Source of the DNA: an uncultured Oscillibacter sp.
GTDB lineage: Bacteria; Bacillota; Clostridia; Oscillospirales; Oscillospiraceae
Reading direction: 5' to 3'
Length of the DNA: 30,892 bases
NCBI GenBank assembly: GCA_910588005.1
Contig: CAJUQM010000033.1
Span: forward strand, 1 to 30,892
The notes under the pieces were generated by a model, which saw only the letters and a list, made by a program, of their open reading frames with translations, had not been told where the DNA came from and did not search any database. Below are positions 23,553 through 30,892 of this stretch, one piece after another. Every line of letters begins with the position of its first letter. Within the stretch, counting starts at the first letter, position 1. The position numbers were made by a program, and so were the translations under genes.

Positions 23553-24628
23553 CCGTCCACCTCCAGAATAAGACCGCAGCGGCCGGCCGCGTCTGTGGCG
23601 GCGAAATAGGCCTGCTCCAAGGGAATCCAGGTATTGAAAAACCGCGTCTGCGCCTCTGGGTTATTCCGGTTCCGGATACGCTTTTTTTGCATTTCCGGTG
23701 AGATCTGCAAAAAGGCGCAGAGGTCGTAACAGCCTGCCAGGGCCGGGTGCATGCTATAGGCGCCCTCCACGATATTCAGCGTCCGGGGCGCCGCCTCCGT
23801 AAGATCGCCCATTGTCTGGGTATGGCAGTTATAGGGGCGGTATTGCACCGTCTCTCCCCGGTGCAGAGGCGTCAGGACCTCCCGGGAGAAGCGCTCATAG
23901 TCCACGTTGCCTCCCGGCGCTGCCAGACGCTCCGGGGTTCGTTGCTCCGGGCGGAGGAAAAAATCGTCCATATGGAACACGCTGCAATCCGGGTAGATTT
24001 GGCACAGCAGGGCCGCCAGGGTGGTCTTGCCCGCCGCGCTGCCGCCCTCAAGGGCCAAAATGACCCGCTTTTTTGCCGCCAGCTGCCGGTCCAGGCTTGC
24101 CAGAAGGGGCAAAAGCCAGACATGTGCCCGCCGGATCACCCGGTAGGCCGGGGCGTAGGCCCGGCGGAACTCCTCGGAGTGATGGCAGGCGGGAAACCCG
24201 GCGTTCCGCCATGCCTGCACAGCCTGGGCGGCCTCTCCATATGGGAAGGGGAGCCGTCCCTCCCGGGCCAGAGCCAGCAGACATGCCAGTTTTTCTTCCA
24301 GCGCCGCCGCGTTCCCGGCGGGGGAAGCGGCGGCTAGGGCGAAGAGGTTGAACAGCGTCTGGGGGGAGAGTCCGTTTTTCCGCAGATACCGCAGGTGCAG
24401 CCGGCAGAACCCGCCGTCCAGCGCCTCAAGATTGCCGCCGCAGTTCTCCGGCGGCAATGCCGCAAGCTCCTTTTGAATCAACTGGAGGCCCGCCGTTTTA
24501 TCCGTCACAAAGTGGCCGCAGCCGAATACGCTCTGGTGCAGAAACTTTAATAGGTCCTCCGGACGCAGGGCAGGATACCGGCGGCACTGGGCCAGCAAAA
24601 ATTCGGTTGTGGATTGGGGGTCGGCCAT
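23549..24628 (-). CDS. Uridine kinase-like P-loop protein with N-terminal extension
   Basis: A 359-residue fusion. Residues 1-170 form a helical domain of unknown family with G-C-G-H-F-V-T-D and, later, H-H-S-E-E-F-R-R-A-Y. Residues 185-359 are a kinase of the uridine/pantothenate type: Walker A G-G-S-A-A-G-K-T-T near residue 193, then F-H-M-D-D-F-F and G-G-N-V-D-Y-E-R-F. The latter two match the substrate-binding part of uridine kinases. The ATG at 24628 follows AAGGAGAGG; an earlier ATG at 24676 lies within the -10 region. True substrate unknown. Confidence 0.82.
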   Translation of the reverse strand: MADPQSTTEFLLAQCRRYPALRPEDLLKFLHQSVFGCGHFVTDKTAGLQLIQKELAALPPENCGGNLEALDGGFCRLHLRYLRKNGLSPQTLFNLFALAAASPAGNAAALEEKLACLLALAREGRLPFPYGEAAQAVQAWRNAGFPACHHSEEFRRAYAPAYRVIRRAHVWLLPLLASLDRQLAAKKRVILALEGGSAAGKTTLAALLCQIYPDCSVFHMDDFFLRPEQRTPERLAAPGGNVDYERFSREVLTPLHRGETVQYRPYNCHTQTMGDLTEAAPRTLNIVEGAYSMHPALAGCYDLCAFLQISPEMQKKRIRNRNNPEAQTRFFNTWIPLEQAYFAATDAAGRCGLILEVDG

Positions 24629-24664
24629 GGGACGCCTCTCCTTCCACTGATTGTAATTGATTTT

Positions 24665-24695
24665 ATTATACAACATGGAGTGGGGTTCAAGTCAA
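24665..24695 (-). promoter_or_regulatory. Promoter of the kinase-DUF3842 operon
   Basis: On the minus strand TTGACT (24695-24690) and a perfect TATAAT (24670-24665). The 19-bp spacer is long, and TG one base before the -10 may help. Confidence 0.6.
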
Positions 24696-24717
24696 GCGCG
24701 GATTGCAAAAAACAGGC

Positions 24718-24746
24718 TTTTCAAGGGGAGAAAAATGTGGTATCCT
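24718..24746 (+). promoter_or_regulatory. Possible promoter of the GreA-like gene
   Basis: TTTTCA, a 17-bp spacer and TATCCT; both boxes are imperfect. It lies 42 bases before the start codon and diverges from the kinase promoter. Confidence 0.4.
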
Positions 24747-24787
24747 ATATGGTCATTTGAGAATGTCAAACAAGAGAGGGGATTTCT

Positions 24788-25285
24788 ATGTACGATGAGC
24801 TGACAGAGGTGGATATCAGGAAGATGCGGGAGGAGATGGACCACCGGATTCGGGTGCTGCGGCCCCAGCTGATTGAGGAGGTGCAGACCGCCCGGGCCTT
24901 TGGCGACCTCAGTGAGAATTTCGAGTACAAGTGCGCCAAACAGGCCAAGAACCGGAACGACAGCCGTATCCGCTATCTGGAGCGGATGATCCGCACCGCC
25001 AGGGTGATTGAGGTCAAGGACCGGGGAGACGCGGTGGGTCTTTTTGATCAGGTGACCATTTTTAACGAGCTGGCAAAACAGGAGATGACAGTCCGGATTG
25101 TCACCACGCTGCGGCAGGACGCGCTTAAGGGGCTGATCAGCAAGGAATCCCCGGTGGGAAAGGCCCTGCTGGGACGCAAAGTGGGAGACCGGGTCCAGGT
25201 GAATGCACAGGCAACGTATTTTGTAGAGATCCGGGCCATTGAAAAGGGCACCGATGACGACAGTTTAGAGATCAGCGCCTACTGA
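24788..25285 (+). CDS. greA: GreA/GreB family transcription elongation factor
   Basis: It rescues backtracked RNA polymerase by stimulating transcript cleavage. The 165 residues show an N-terminal coiled coil with the tip motif F-G-D-L-S-E-N-F-E-Y near residue 38, which keeps the acidic tip residues needed for cleavage, and a C-terminal FKBP-like domain with S-P-V-G-K-A-L-L-G. The coiled coil has unusual Lys/Asn/Arg content after the tip (K-Q-A-K-N-R-N-D) compared with E. coli GreA. It could therefore be a paralogue rather than the main GreA. GAGAGGGG precedes the ATG. A single-gene unit. Confidence 0.85.
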   Translation: MYDELTEVDIRKMREEMDHRIRVLRPQLIEEVQTARAFGDLSENFEYKCAKQAKNRNDSRIRYLERMIRTARVIEVKDRGDAVGLFDQVTIFNELAKQEMTVRIVTTLRQDALKGLISKESPVGKALLGRKVGDRVQVNAQATYFVEIRAIEKGTDDDSLEISAY

Positions 25286-25297
25286 GGCGGAAGAGGA

Positions 25298-25326
25298 TGG
25301 GAGAACCGGACGGTCTCCCATTTTCT
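25298..25326 (+). terminator. Terminator after the GreA-like gene
   Basis: TGGGAGA pairs with TCTCCCA across a GC-rich loop, followed by TTTTCT. Confidence 0.75.
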
Positions 25327-25375
25327 CATGATCATATTTCGCAAAAAATAGTTGCATATTACAACAGTTTGCGAA

Positions 25376-25403
25376 TTGACTTGGGGCGCGGATATGGTAT
25401 GAT
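25376..25403 (+). promoter_or_regulatory. Promoter of the ABC exporter operon
   Basis: TTGACT (25376-25381), a 16-bp spacer and TATGAT (25398-25403). It lies 30 bases before the ATG. Confidence 0.65.
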
Positions 25404-25432
25404 TTTCAAAAGGACAGAGGGGAGGCGGCTTT

Positions 25433-27139
25433 ATGGGTACTGTGCTGGGATATCTGCGGCCGCATGCCCGCAGGGTGGCCTGCGGCGTGACGGTTAAATT
25501 TACGGCTGCTCTGTTGGAACTGGCGCTGCCGCTGCTGTTGGAGTATATCATCCGCGTGTGTGTTCCGGCCCGGGATCTGCCGGCTATCTGGCGGTGCGGC
25601 GGGATGATGGCGGCTTTGGCCTTTGGTGCGGCGGCGTGCAATATTATCGCCAACCGCATGGCGGCCTGGGTATCTATGGAGGTGACCCGGAGCTTGCGGC
25701 GGGACCTGTACAGCCGGGTGGAACAGCTCTCCTGTGCGCAGATGGACCGGTTTTCCACATCCTCCCTGGTATCGCGCCTGACCAACGACACCTATCATGT
25801 CCACCAGATGTTCGACAAGGTGCAGCGGGGAGGAATCCGGGCGCCCATGCTGGTGGCGGGCGGATTGGCGCTGACCTTTTTGCTGGAACCGGCTTTGGCG
25901 GTGATACAGCTGGCGGTGAGCTTATTGACCTTTCTGGCCATTTGGCAGGTGACCCGCCGGGGGATTCCCCACTATGCCAAAGCCCAGGCCGCCACGGATA
26001 CGGTGGTACGAATCATCCGGGAAAACGCCTCCGGCGTCCGGGTAATTAAGGCCCTGGCGGGACAGGGCCGGGAGCGGCAGCGGTTCCAAACGGTCAACGA
26101 GGATGCCCGCCGGAAAGAGGAGGCCGCCGGCTGCGTTATGGCCGCCGCCAATCCCCTGACAGACTTTCTTCTGAACACCGGACTGGTGTTGGTGGTGCTG
26201 GTGGGAGCGGTCCGGGTGGCTGCGGGAGAGATGTACAGCCACCGGATAGTGACCTTTCTCTCCTATTTCGCCTTGATTCAGACCGCCACGCTGGGGATTG
26301 CCAAGGTATTTATCCGCATCAGCAAGGGCGCGGCCTCTGCCCGCCGGATCGAGGAGATCTTGCTGGCGCCGGAGGACCAGCTTCTCTGTCCGGCGGGGCC
26401 GGTCTCCGGCGGGGAATTGGGCATGGAGAGGGTGTCCTTTTCCTATCTGGGCGTAGAAAAGGATTTAACAGATGTGACATTTGCCCTTGAAAAGGGAGAG
26501 ACCCTGGGAATTCTGGGGCCGACCGGCAGCGGAAAGAGCACTTTGGCGGCCCTCTTGCTCCGGCTGTACGACGCCGGAGAGGGCGTGGTCTGGGTGGGGG
26601 GCCGGGATGTGAAGAGCACCCCTAAAGAGGAGCTGCGAAGCCGTTTTGGCGTGGTGTTTCAAAACGAGGCGCTGCTGAATGACAGCGTGTACGAGAACAT
26701 CTCCTTCCTGCGGGGACTGTCCCGGGAGGATGTGACTGCCGCGGCGAAGACCGCCCAGGCCTGGGAGTTTATCCAGCGGCTCCCGGAGGGGTTGGATACC
26801 CGGCTGGACATCCGCGGCGCCAACCTCTCCGGAGGGCAGCGGCAGCGGCTGCTGGTTGCCCGGGCCTTGGCGGGGAGGCCGGCGGTTTTGGTATTGGACG
26901 GTGCGGACAGCGCGCTGGACTACCGTACCGCCGCCGCGCTGCGGAGGGCGATCCGCCGGGACTGTCCCGGCGTGACATTGGTGGTGATCTCCGAGCGGGT
27001 GGCCTCTCTGCGGGATGCAAACCGCATTCTGGTGCTGGAGGAGGGCCGGATTGCGGCCCAGGGGACCCACGGGGAGCTGCTGGAGAACTGTGTCCGGTAC
27101 CGTCATATTGCGGAACTCCAGGAGGGGGTGCTGTTGTGA
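25433..27139 (+). CDS. ABC exporter half, degenerate ATP-site subunit
   Basis: A 568-residue half-transporter: six membrane helices (about 1-300), then an ATPase domain. Walker A G-P-T-G-S-G-K-S-T is at 362-370, the Q-loop V-F-Q-N and the signature L-S-G-G-Q (465-469) are intact. The Walker B ends L-V-L-D-G (Asp489, Gly490), so Gly replaces the catalytic Glu, and Glu521 stands where the switch His is expected. One of the two ATP sites of the dimer should therefore be catalytically weak. GAGGGGAGG precedes the ATG. It overlaps the next gene by four bases (GTGA), and the two form a heterodimer. Substrate unknown: drug, lipid or peptide. Confidence 0.93.
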   Translation: MGTVLGYLRPHARRVACGVTVKFTAALLELALPLLLEYIIRVCVPARDLPAIWRCGGMMAALAFGAAACNIIANRMAAWVSMEVTRSLRRDLYSRVEQLSCAQMDRFSTSSLVSRLTNDTYHVHQMFDKVQRGGIRAPMLVAGGLALTFLLEPALAVIQLAVSLLTFLAIWQVTRRGIPHYAKAQAATDTVVRIIRENASGVRVIKALAGQGRERQRFQTVNEDARRKEEAAGCVMAAANPLTDFLLNTGLVLVVLVGAVRVAAGEMYSHRIVTFLSYFALIQTATLGIAKVFIRISKGAASARRIEEILLAPEDQLLCPAGPVSGGELGMERVSFSYLGVEKDLTDVTFALEKGETLGILGPTGSGKSTLAALLLRLYDAGEGVVWVGGRDVKSTPKEELRSRFGVVFQNEALLNDSVYENISFLRGLSREDVTAAAKTAQAWEFIQRLPEGLDTRLDIRGANLSGGQRQRLLVARALAGRPAVLVLDGADSALDYRTAAALRRAIRRDCPGVTLVVISERVASLRDANRILVLEEGRIAAQGTHGELLENCVRYRHIAELQEGVLL

Positions 27140-28863
27140 AAAAACATGTACTGCGGCGGCTGGCCCGGTTTCTGCGGCCCTATGCCCCCTGGCTTATCGC
27201 CTCTGTGGTGCTGACGGCGGCGTCTAATCTGCTGTCTCTGGCGGCGCCGCTGCTGTCGGGACGGGCGGTGGACGCGGTGGGTGTCAGCGGCGGCGTGGAT
27301 TTCCCCCGGGTATTTCAGTACTGCGGAGGGATGCTGGCCTGTTATGGCCTGTCCTCTGTCCTGAATTACGTCATCGCCGCCTGGCTGATCAAAATCGGGC
27401 AGTCTGTGTCCTACGATTTGCGCAAAGCGGCCTTTGACCGTATGAGCGAGCTGCCGGTGGAGTATTTTGACACACATCCGGCGGGGGATCTGGTCAGCCG
27501 GGTGTGCTATGATGTGGACACGGTAAACGCCGCCGTCTCCACGGATCTGCTCCACATCTGCACCAGCGCTCTGACGGTGGCGGGGTCTTTTTTGATGCTG
27601 CAGGTAATCTCCCCGCCGCTGACGGGGGTCTTTTTTGTCACAGTGCCCCTGTCGCTGTTTCTCACCCGTTTTCAAATGAGGCGCATTCATCCGCTGTTTC
27701 GCCTGCGCTCCAGGGAGTTGGGTGCTCTCAACGGATTTGCGGAAGAACGGGTTGGGCGGCAGCGGGCCATTCGGGCCTACGGCGTGGAGGCGGCGGATCT
27801 GGAGCAATTTCAACAATATAACGACGCCGCATCCAGAGCCTACTATGAAGCCGACCGCGCCAGCGCATCTCTGGGACCATCGGTAAACTTTATCAATAAT
27901 TTGTCCCTGGCGGCTGTCAGCATGTTCGGCGCGCTGCTATACCTGGGAGGTGGGCTGACGCTGGGAAGCCTCTCCTCCTTTGTGCTGTACTCCCGCAAGT
28001 TCTCCAGCCCGATCCGGGAGGCGGCGAATCTTCTGAGTGAACTCCAGTCCAGCGCGGCGGCCGCGGAGCGGGTGCTGGACCTGCTGGACGAGCCGCCGGA
28101 GCCGGGGGACGGCCCTGGGGCGGCAGTGCCTCCGGCGCTGAGGGGGGATATCGCCTTTGACCATGTGGACTTTGGCTACGACCCTGACCGGCCTGTGCTG
28201 CGGGATTTTACCGCCTGCATTCCGGCGGGAAGCTTGGTGGCGGTGGTGGGGTCCACCGGGGCGGGAAAGACCACACTGGTGTCCCTTCTGCTGCGGTTTT
28301 ACCGGCCCCAGAGAGGTGTTATCACCGTGGACGGCCTGCCTCTGGAGCGGTACGCCCGGGACGGTTTGCGGCGCCGTCTGGCACTAGTGCTCCAGGAGAC
28401 GTGGCTCTTCGGCGGCACGATTGCGGAGAATATCGCCTATGGCGCTCCCGGGGCCGCCCGGGAGGAGATCATAGAGGCGGCCCGGGCGGCCCGGGTTCAC
28501 CGCTTCATTATGTCTTTGCCCCAGGGGTACGACACCGTGCTCACCGACGAGGGAGCGGGGATCTCCAAGGGGCAGCGGCAGCTGCTGGCCATCGCCCGCT
28601 GCCTTTTGACGGATGCGGACATCGTCATTTTGGATGAGGCTACCAGCAATGTGGATACGGAGACGGAGGGGGAGATCAGCCTGGCCATGGACCGGCTGCG
28701 GCAGGGGAGGACCTGCTTTGTCATCGCCCACCGCCTGGCCACGATCCGCCGGGCCGACCGGATCCTGGTGCTGGACCGGGGAGGCGTGGCGGAGCAGGGA
28801 ACCCACGAGGAGCTTTTGGCGGCCGGGGGGATTTACGCATCGCTGTCCCGCGCGGCCGAATGA
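27136..28863 (+). CDS. ABC exporter half, catalytic partner
   Basis: The 575-residue partner starts with GTG at 27136, overlapping the previous stop; GGAGGGGG lies upstream. It has six membrane helices followed by an ATPase domain with Walker A G-S-T-G-A-G-K-T-T (372-380), Walker B with Asp500-Glu501 (L-D-E-A-T-S) and His532 in I-A-H-R-L. The signature is I-S-K-G-Q (476-480) instead of L-S-G-G-Q. It pairs with the degenerate partner's Walker site, while the good signature of the partner completes this subunit's active site. This is the standard asymmetric design. No terminator is obvious after the stop. Confidence 0.93.
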   Translation: MKKHVLRRLARFLRPYAPWLIASVVLTAASNLLSLAAPLLSGRAVDAVGVSGGVDFPRVFQYCGGMLACYGLSSVLNYVIAAWLIKIGQSVSYDLRKAAFDRMSELPVEYFDTHPAGDLVSRVCYDVDTVNAAVSTDLLHICTSALTVAGSFLMLQVISPPLTGVFFVTVPLSLFLTRFQMRRIHPLFRLRSRELGALNGFAEERVGRQRAIRAYGVEAADLEQFQQYNDAASRAYYEADRASASLGPSVNFINNLSLAAVSMFGALLYLGGGLTLGSLSSFVLYSRKFSSPIREAANLLSELQSSAAAAERVLDLLDEPPEPGDGPGAAVPPALRGDIAFDHVDFGYDPDRPVLRDFTACIPAGSLVAVVGSTGAGKTTLVSLLLRFYRPQRGVITVDGLPLERYARDGLRRRLALVLQETWLFGGTIAENIAYGAPGAAREEIIEAARAARVHRFIMSLPQGYDTVLTDEGAGISKGQRQLLAIARCLLTDADIVILDEATSNVDTETEGEISLAMDRLRQGRTCFVIAHRLATIRRADRILVLDRGGVAEQGTHEELLAAGGIYASLSRAAE

Positions 28864-29014
28864 GCGTTTTCTGGAGAGGCCGCGAAAACGTATCCGGAAA
28901 AGAGGAGAGTGTCAATTGGCAAATCACTAAAAAATCAAATGATAAATTTATATAGTGTCCACAACAATTGTGAAAATGGCCAAAAATCTTTTCGCAAAAT
29001 AGGAAACATATCAA

Positions 29015-29044
29015 TTGACAAAGGACGGTAAAACTCTTTATAAT
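29015..29044 (+). promoter_or_regulatory. Strong promoter of the permease gene
   Basis: Perfect TTGACA (29015-29020) and perfect TATAAT (29039-29044) with an 18-bp spacer. Confidence 0.9.
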
Positions 29045-29058
29045 GAAAATGCGAAAAC

Positions 29059-29070
29059 GCAAACGTTTGC
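29059..29070. promoter_or_regulatory. LacI/PurR-type palindromic operator
   Basis: GCAAACGTTTGC is a perfect 12-bp palindrome with a CG centre, the form bound by LacI-family repressors, and lies about ten bases after the expected transcription start. No LacI-family gene is in the window. Confidence 0.65.
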
Positions 29071-29102
29071 ACAAATTTGCGCCTGATCACCGCAAATTTG
29101 TG
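29070..29102 (+). repeat. 12-bp inverted repeat in the permease leader
   Basis: CACAAATTTGCG and CGCAAATTTGTG are perfect complements with a 9-base spacer. It overlaps the last base of the LacI-type palindrome. As RNA it forms a hairpin without a T-run; as DNA it could be a second operator, since it repeats the GCAAA half-site. Confidence 0.6.
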
Positions 29103-29184
29103 GAGACAGAGTGAGAGTTGAGGGAAAAGAAAGACTGATTTTGTTCCAGCGATTCCCTGGCAGTAATCAGAAAGAGGTGTTACC

Positions 29185-30892
29185 GTGGCAAAGAAAGATC
29201 TTCCCAGAAAACCCCTGACAAAAACAAGACTGAAAAACCTGATCCTGAACGTTCTGCGCAACCCCTTTAACATGATCGTGCTGGTCAGCCTCATTGTGCT
29301 GTTCTGCCTGATCGTGATTCCCCTGCTGACTATGATCAAGTCCACCTTCACCCTGGCGGAGGGCGAGTTGCGCCGCATGCAGGGCCACCAGGCGGGCGAG
29401 TTCACCATGTACTACTGGTGGTACATAACCTTCAGCAACATGTCCAAGGCCGTGCTGTGGAAGCCGCTGTTCAACTCCTTCGTCTGCGGTCTTTTCACCA
29501 CGCTGATCTCCGTGCCCCTGGGTTCGGTGCTGGCCTGGCTGATGATCCGCACCGACATCCCCGGCAAGAAGCTCCTGGGCATTCTGGTTACCGTGCCCTA
29601 CATGATCCCCTCCTGGACCAAGGCCCTGGCCTGGTTGGCGGTGTTCCGCACCCCCACCAGCGGCGCCAACGGCTTTTTGACCGGCATGGGCATCCCCATT
29701 CCCGACTGGCTGGCCTACGGTCCTGTGGCCATTGTGCTCTGCATGTCCATGCACTACTACGCCTTCTCCTACATCCAGGTGTCCGGCGCGCTCCGCTCCA
29801 TCAACTCCGAGCTGGAGGAGATGGGTGAGATCCAGGGTGCCAACAAGGCTCAGATCCTGCGCCATATCACCCTGCCGCTGATCCTGCCCTCCGTGCTCAG
29901 CGCCTTGGTTATGACCGTTTCCAAGTCCATCGGTACATACGGCGTGGCGGCGAACCTGGGCAACCGTATCGGCTATTATACCCTGGCCACCCGCATGCGC
30001 GTGTTCATCGACCAGGGTCCCCAGGCCGTTGGCTATGCCATGTCCATCGTTCTGGTCGGCCTGGCCGCTCTGATTCTGATGAGCAACCAGAAGGCCATCG
30101 GCGTCCGCAAGTCCTACGCCACCGTGGGCGGCAAGGGCGGCCGCAGCACCCTGATGCCCCTGGGCGCGGCCAAGAAGCCCATGATGGCTTTCCTGGCGGT
30201 CTTCCTGTTCCTGGCTATGGTGATGCCCTTCTTCGTGCTGATTATGGAGACCTTCCAGATCACCACCGGCGCGGGTTACGGCATGGACAACCTGACGCTG
30301 TACAACTGGATCGGCACCGTGGATGAGGCCCAGAAGTACACCAACTATCCCGGCATCTTCCGCCATGTCGAGTTCTGGAGCGCCTTTAAGAACACAATCA
30401 AGCTGACCTTGATCGGCTCCATCATCACCGCCATCTGCGGCCAGTTCCTGGGCTATATCAGCTCCCGGGGCCGCGGAAAGTGGTACGGCAACCTCACAGA
30501 GCAGCTGGTGTTCGTTCCCTACCTGATGAGCGGCGTGGCCTTCTCCACCATGTATTTCTCCATGTTCAGCGTCCCCCATCTGGGCGGCCTGATCCCCTCC
30601 CTGTACGGCACCTTCACTCTGATCGTTCTGACCTCCGTGGTCAAGCACTTCCCCTTCGCCAGCCGGTCCGGTACCGCCAACATGCTCTCCATCAGCGTGG
30701 AGCTGGAGGAGGCGGCGGACATCGCGGGCGCCAGCTTCTGGAAGCGGATGAGTTCCATCATCATCCCCTTGGCAAAGAACGGCTTCATTTCCGGCTTTAT
30801 GCTGACCTTTATCTCCATCGCCAAGGAGCTGGACCTGATCATCATCATGATGACGCCCACCACCCGGACCATGTCCTATCTGGCCTTCACCT
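29185..30892 (+). CDS. ABC importer permease, two-domain FbpB-like (partial)
   Basis: The frame is open from GTG at 29185 to the window end (569 codons, cut off). AAAGAGGTG lies five bases before the GTG. After a short basic N-terminus come many membrane helices. Two cytoplasmic EAA-type loops are visible: E-E-M-G-E-I-Q-G-A-N with I-T-L-P-L, and E-E-A-A-D-I-A-G-A-S with I-I-P-L-A. Two EAA loops mean two permease domains fused in one chain, as in Fe3+ (FbpB/AfuB), thiamine and some aminophosphonate importers. The first extracellular part is longer than usual. Substrate cannot be named; its ATPase and binding protein should lie beyond the window. Confidence 0.9.
   Translation, partial: MAKKDLPRKPLTKTRLKNLILNVLRNPFNMIVLVSLIVLFCLIVIPLLTMIKSTFTLAEGELRRMQGHQAGEFTMYYWWYITFSNMSKAVLWKPLFNSFVCGLFTTLISVPLGSVLAWLMIRTDIPGKKLLGILVTVPYMIPSWTKALAWLAVFRTPTSGANGFLTGMGIPIPDWLAYGPVAIVLCMSMHYYAFSYIQVSGALRSINSELEEMGEIQGANKAQILRHITLPLILPSVLSALVMTVSKSIGTYGVAANLGNRIGYYTLATRMRVFIDQGPQAVGYAMSIVLVGLAALILMSNQKAIGVRKSYATVGGKGGRSTLMPLGAAKKPMMAFLAVFLFLAMVMPFFVLIMETFQITTGAGYGMDNLTLYNWIGTVDEAQKYTNYPGIFRHVEFWSAFKNTIKLTLIGSIITAICGQFLGYISSRGRGKWYGNLTEQLVFVPYLMSGVAFSTMYFSMFSVPHLGGLIPSLYGTFTLIVLTSVVKHFPFASRSGTANMLSISVELEEAADIAGASFWKRMSSIIIPLAKNGFISGFMLTFISIAKELDLIIIMMTPTTRTMSYLAFT

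Larger units (their letters stand above)
28864..29184 (+). promoter_or_regulatory. Regulatory region ahead of the ABC permease
   Basis: This 321-bp gap is AT-rich at its 5' half and holds no gene. CACAA/TTGTG with a three-base centre (28960-28972) is a small dyad upstream of the promoter. The strong promoter, a 12-bp palindrome and a long inverted repeat follow, listed separately. Confidence 0.6.

Noticed and set aside
29167..30648. 493-codon minus-strand frame at the window end
   Set aside because: It is the mirror of the partial ABC permease on the plus strand, which has clear EAA motifs and a ribosome binding site.

Overview
The window comes from a GC-rich Firmicute. The evidence is a T-box riboswitch ahead of leuA, strong AGGAGG-type ribosome binding sites, a GreA-like factor, a flotillin of the Bacillus FloT type, and a Na+-pumping decarboxylase with separate small subunits. 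I infer an anaerobic gut Clostridia of the Oscillospirales type (Flavonifractor/Oscillibacter-like), but no rRNA is present to confirm this. No tRNA, rRNA, CRISPR array, phage or complete insertion sequence was seen.

Layout. 1-3530 (+): a frameshifted lipoprotein gene, a MITE-like inverted-repeat element, then a PadR regulator, a HAAS-type membrane protein and a membrane-anchored protein of unknown function behind one promoter with a large palindromic operator. 3542-6937 (-): an oxaloacetate decarboxylase Na+ pump operon (oadG, biotin carrier, oadB, oadA). 7163-8674 (+): sfsA, mntP and a small coiled-coil protein. 8764-9213 (-): a DUF6194 protein. 9647-10891 (+): an endonuclease Q-like PHP protein. 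10933-15298 (-): a 45-codon leader ORF rich in Ile/Leu/Val, a terminator, ilvC, ilvD and a DUF815 ATPase. 15440-15750: a non-coding stretch with nested complementary segments in pseudoknot order. 15783-20515 (+): T-box, leuA, leuC, leuD, leuB. 20579-24628 (-): flotillin, an ECF transporter S component, DUF3842 and a uridine kinase-like fusion. 24788-28863 (+): a GreA-like factor and a heterodimeric ABC exporter pair. 29185-end (+): a two-domain ABC importer permease cut by the window edge, behind a strong promoter followed by a LacI-type palindrome.

How the genes work together. Divergent ilv and leu clusters make branched-chain amino acids from acetohydroxyacids; ilvBN and ilvE are not in the window. 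The two sides appear to use different control logic: a tRNA-sensing T-box for leu, and an arrangement that looks like leader-peptide attenuation for ilv. The oad operon couples oxaloacetate decarboxylation to Na+ export, a typical fermenter's energy device. Most other genes are housekeeping, repair or transport.

The observations most worth following are the pseudoknot-rich RNA candidate between ilv and leu, the Ile/Leu/Val-rich leader ORF ahead of ilvC, and the operator-rich leader of the terminal permease.
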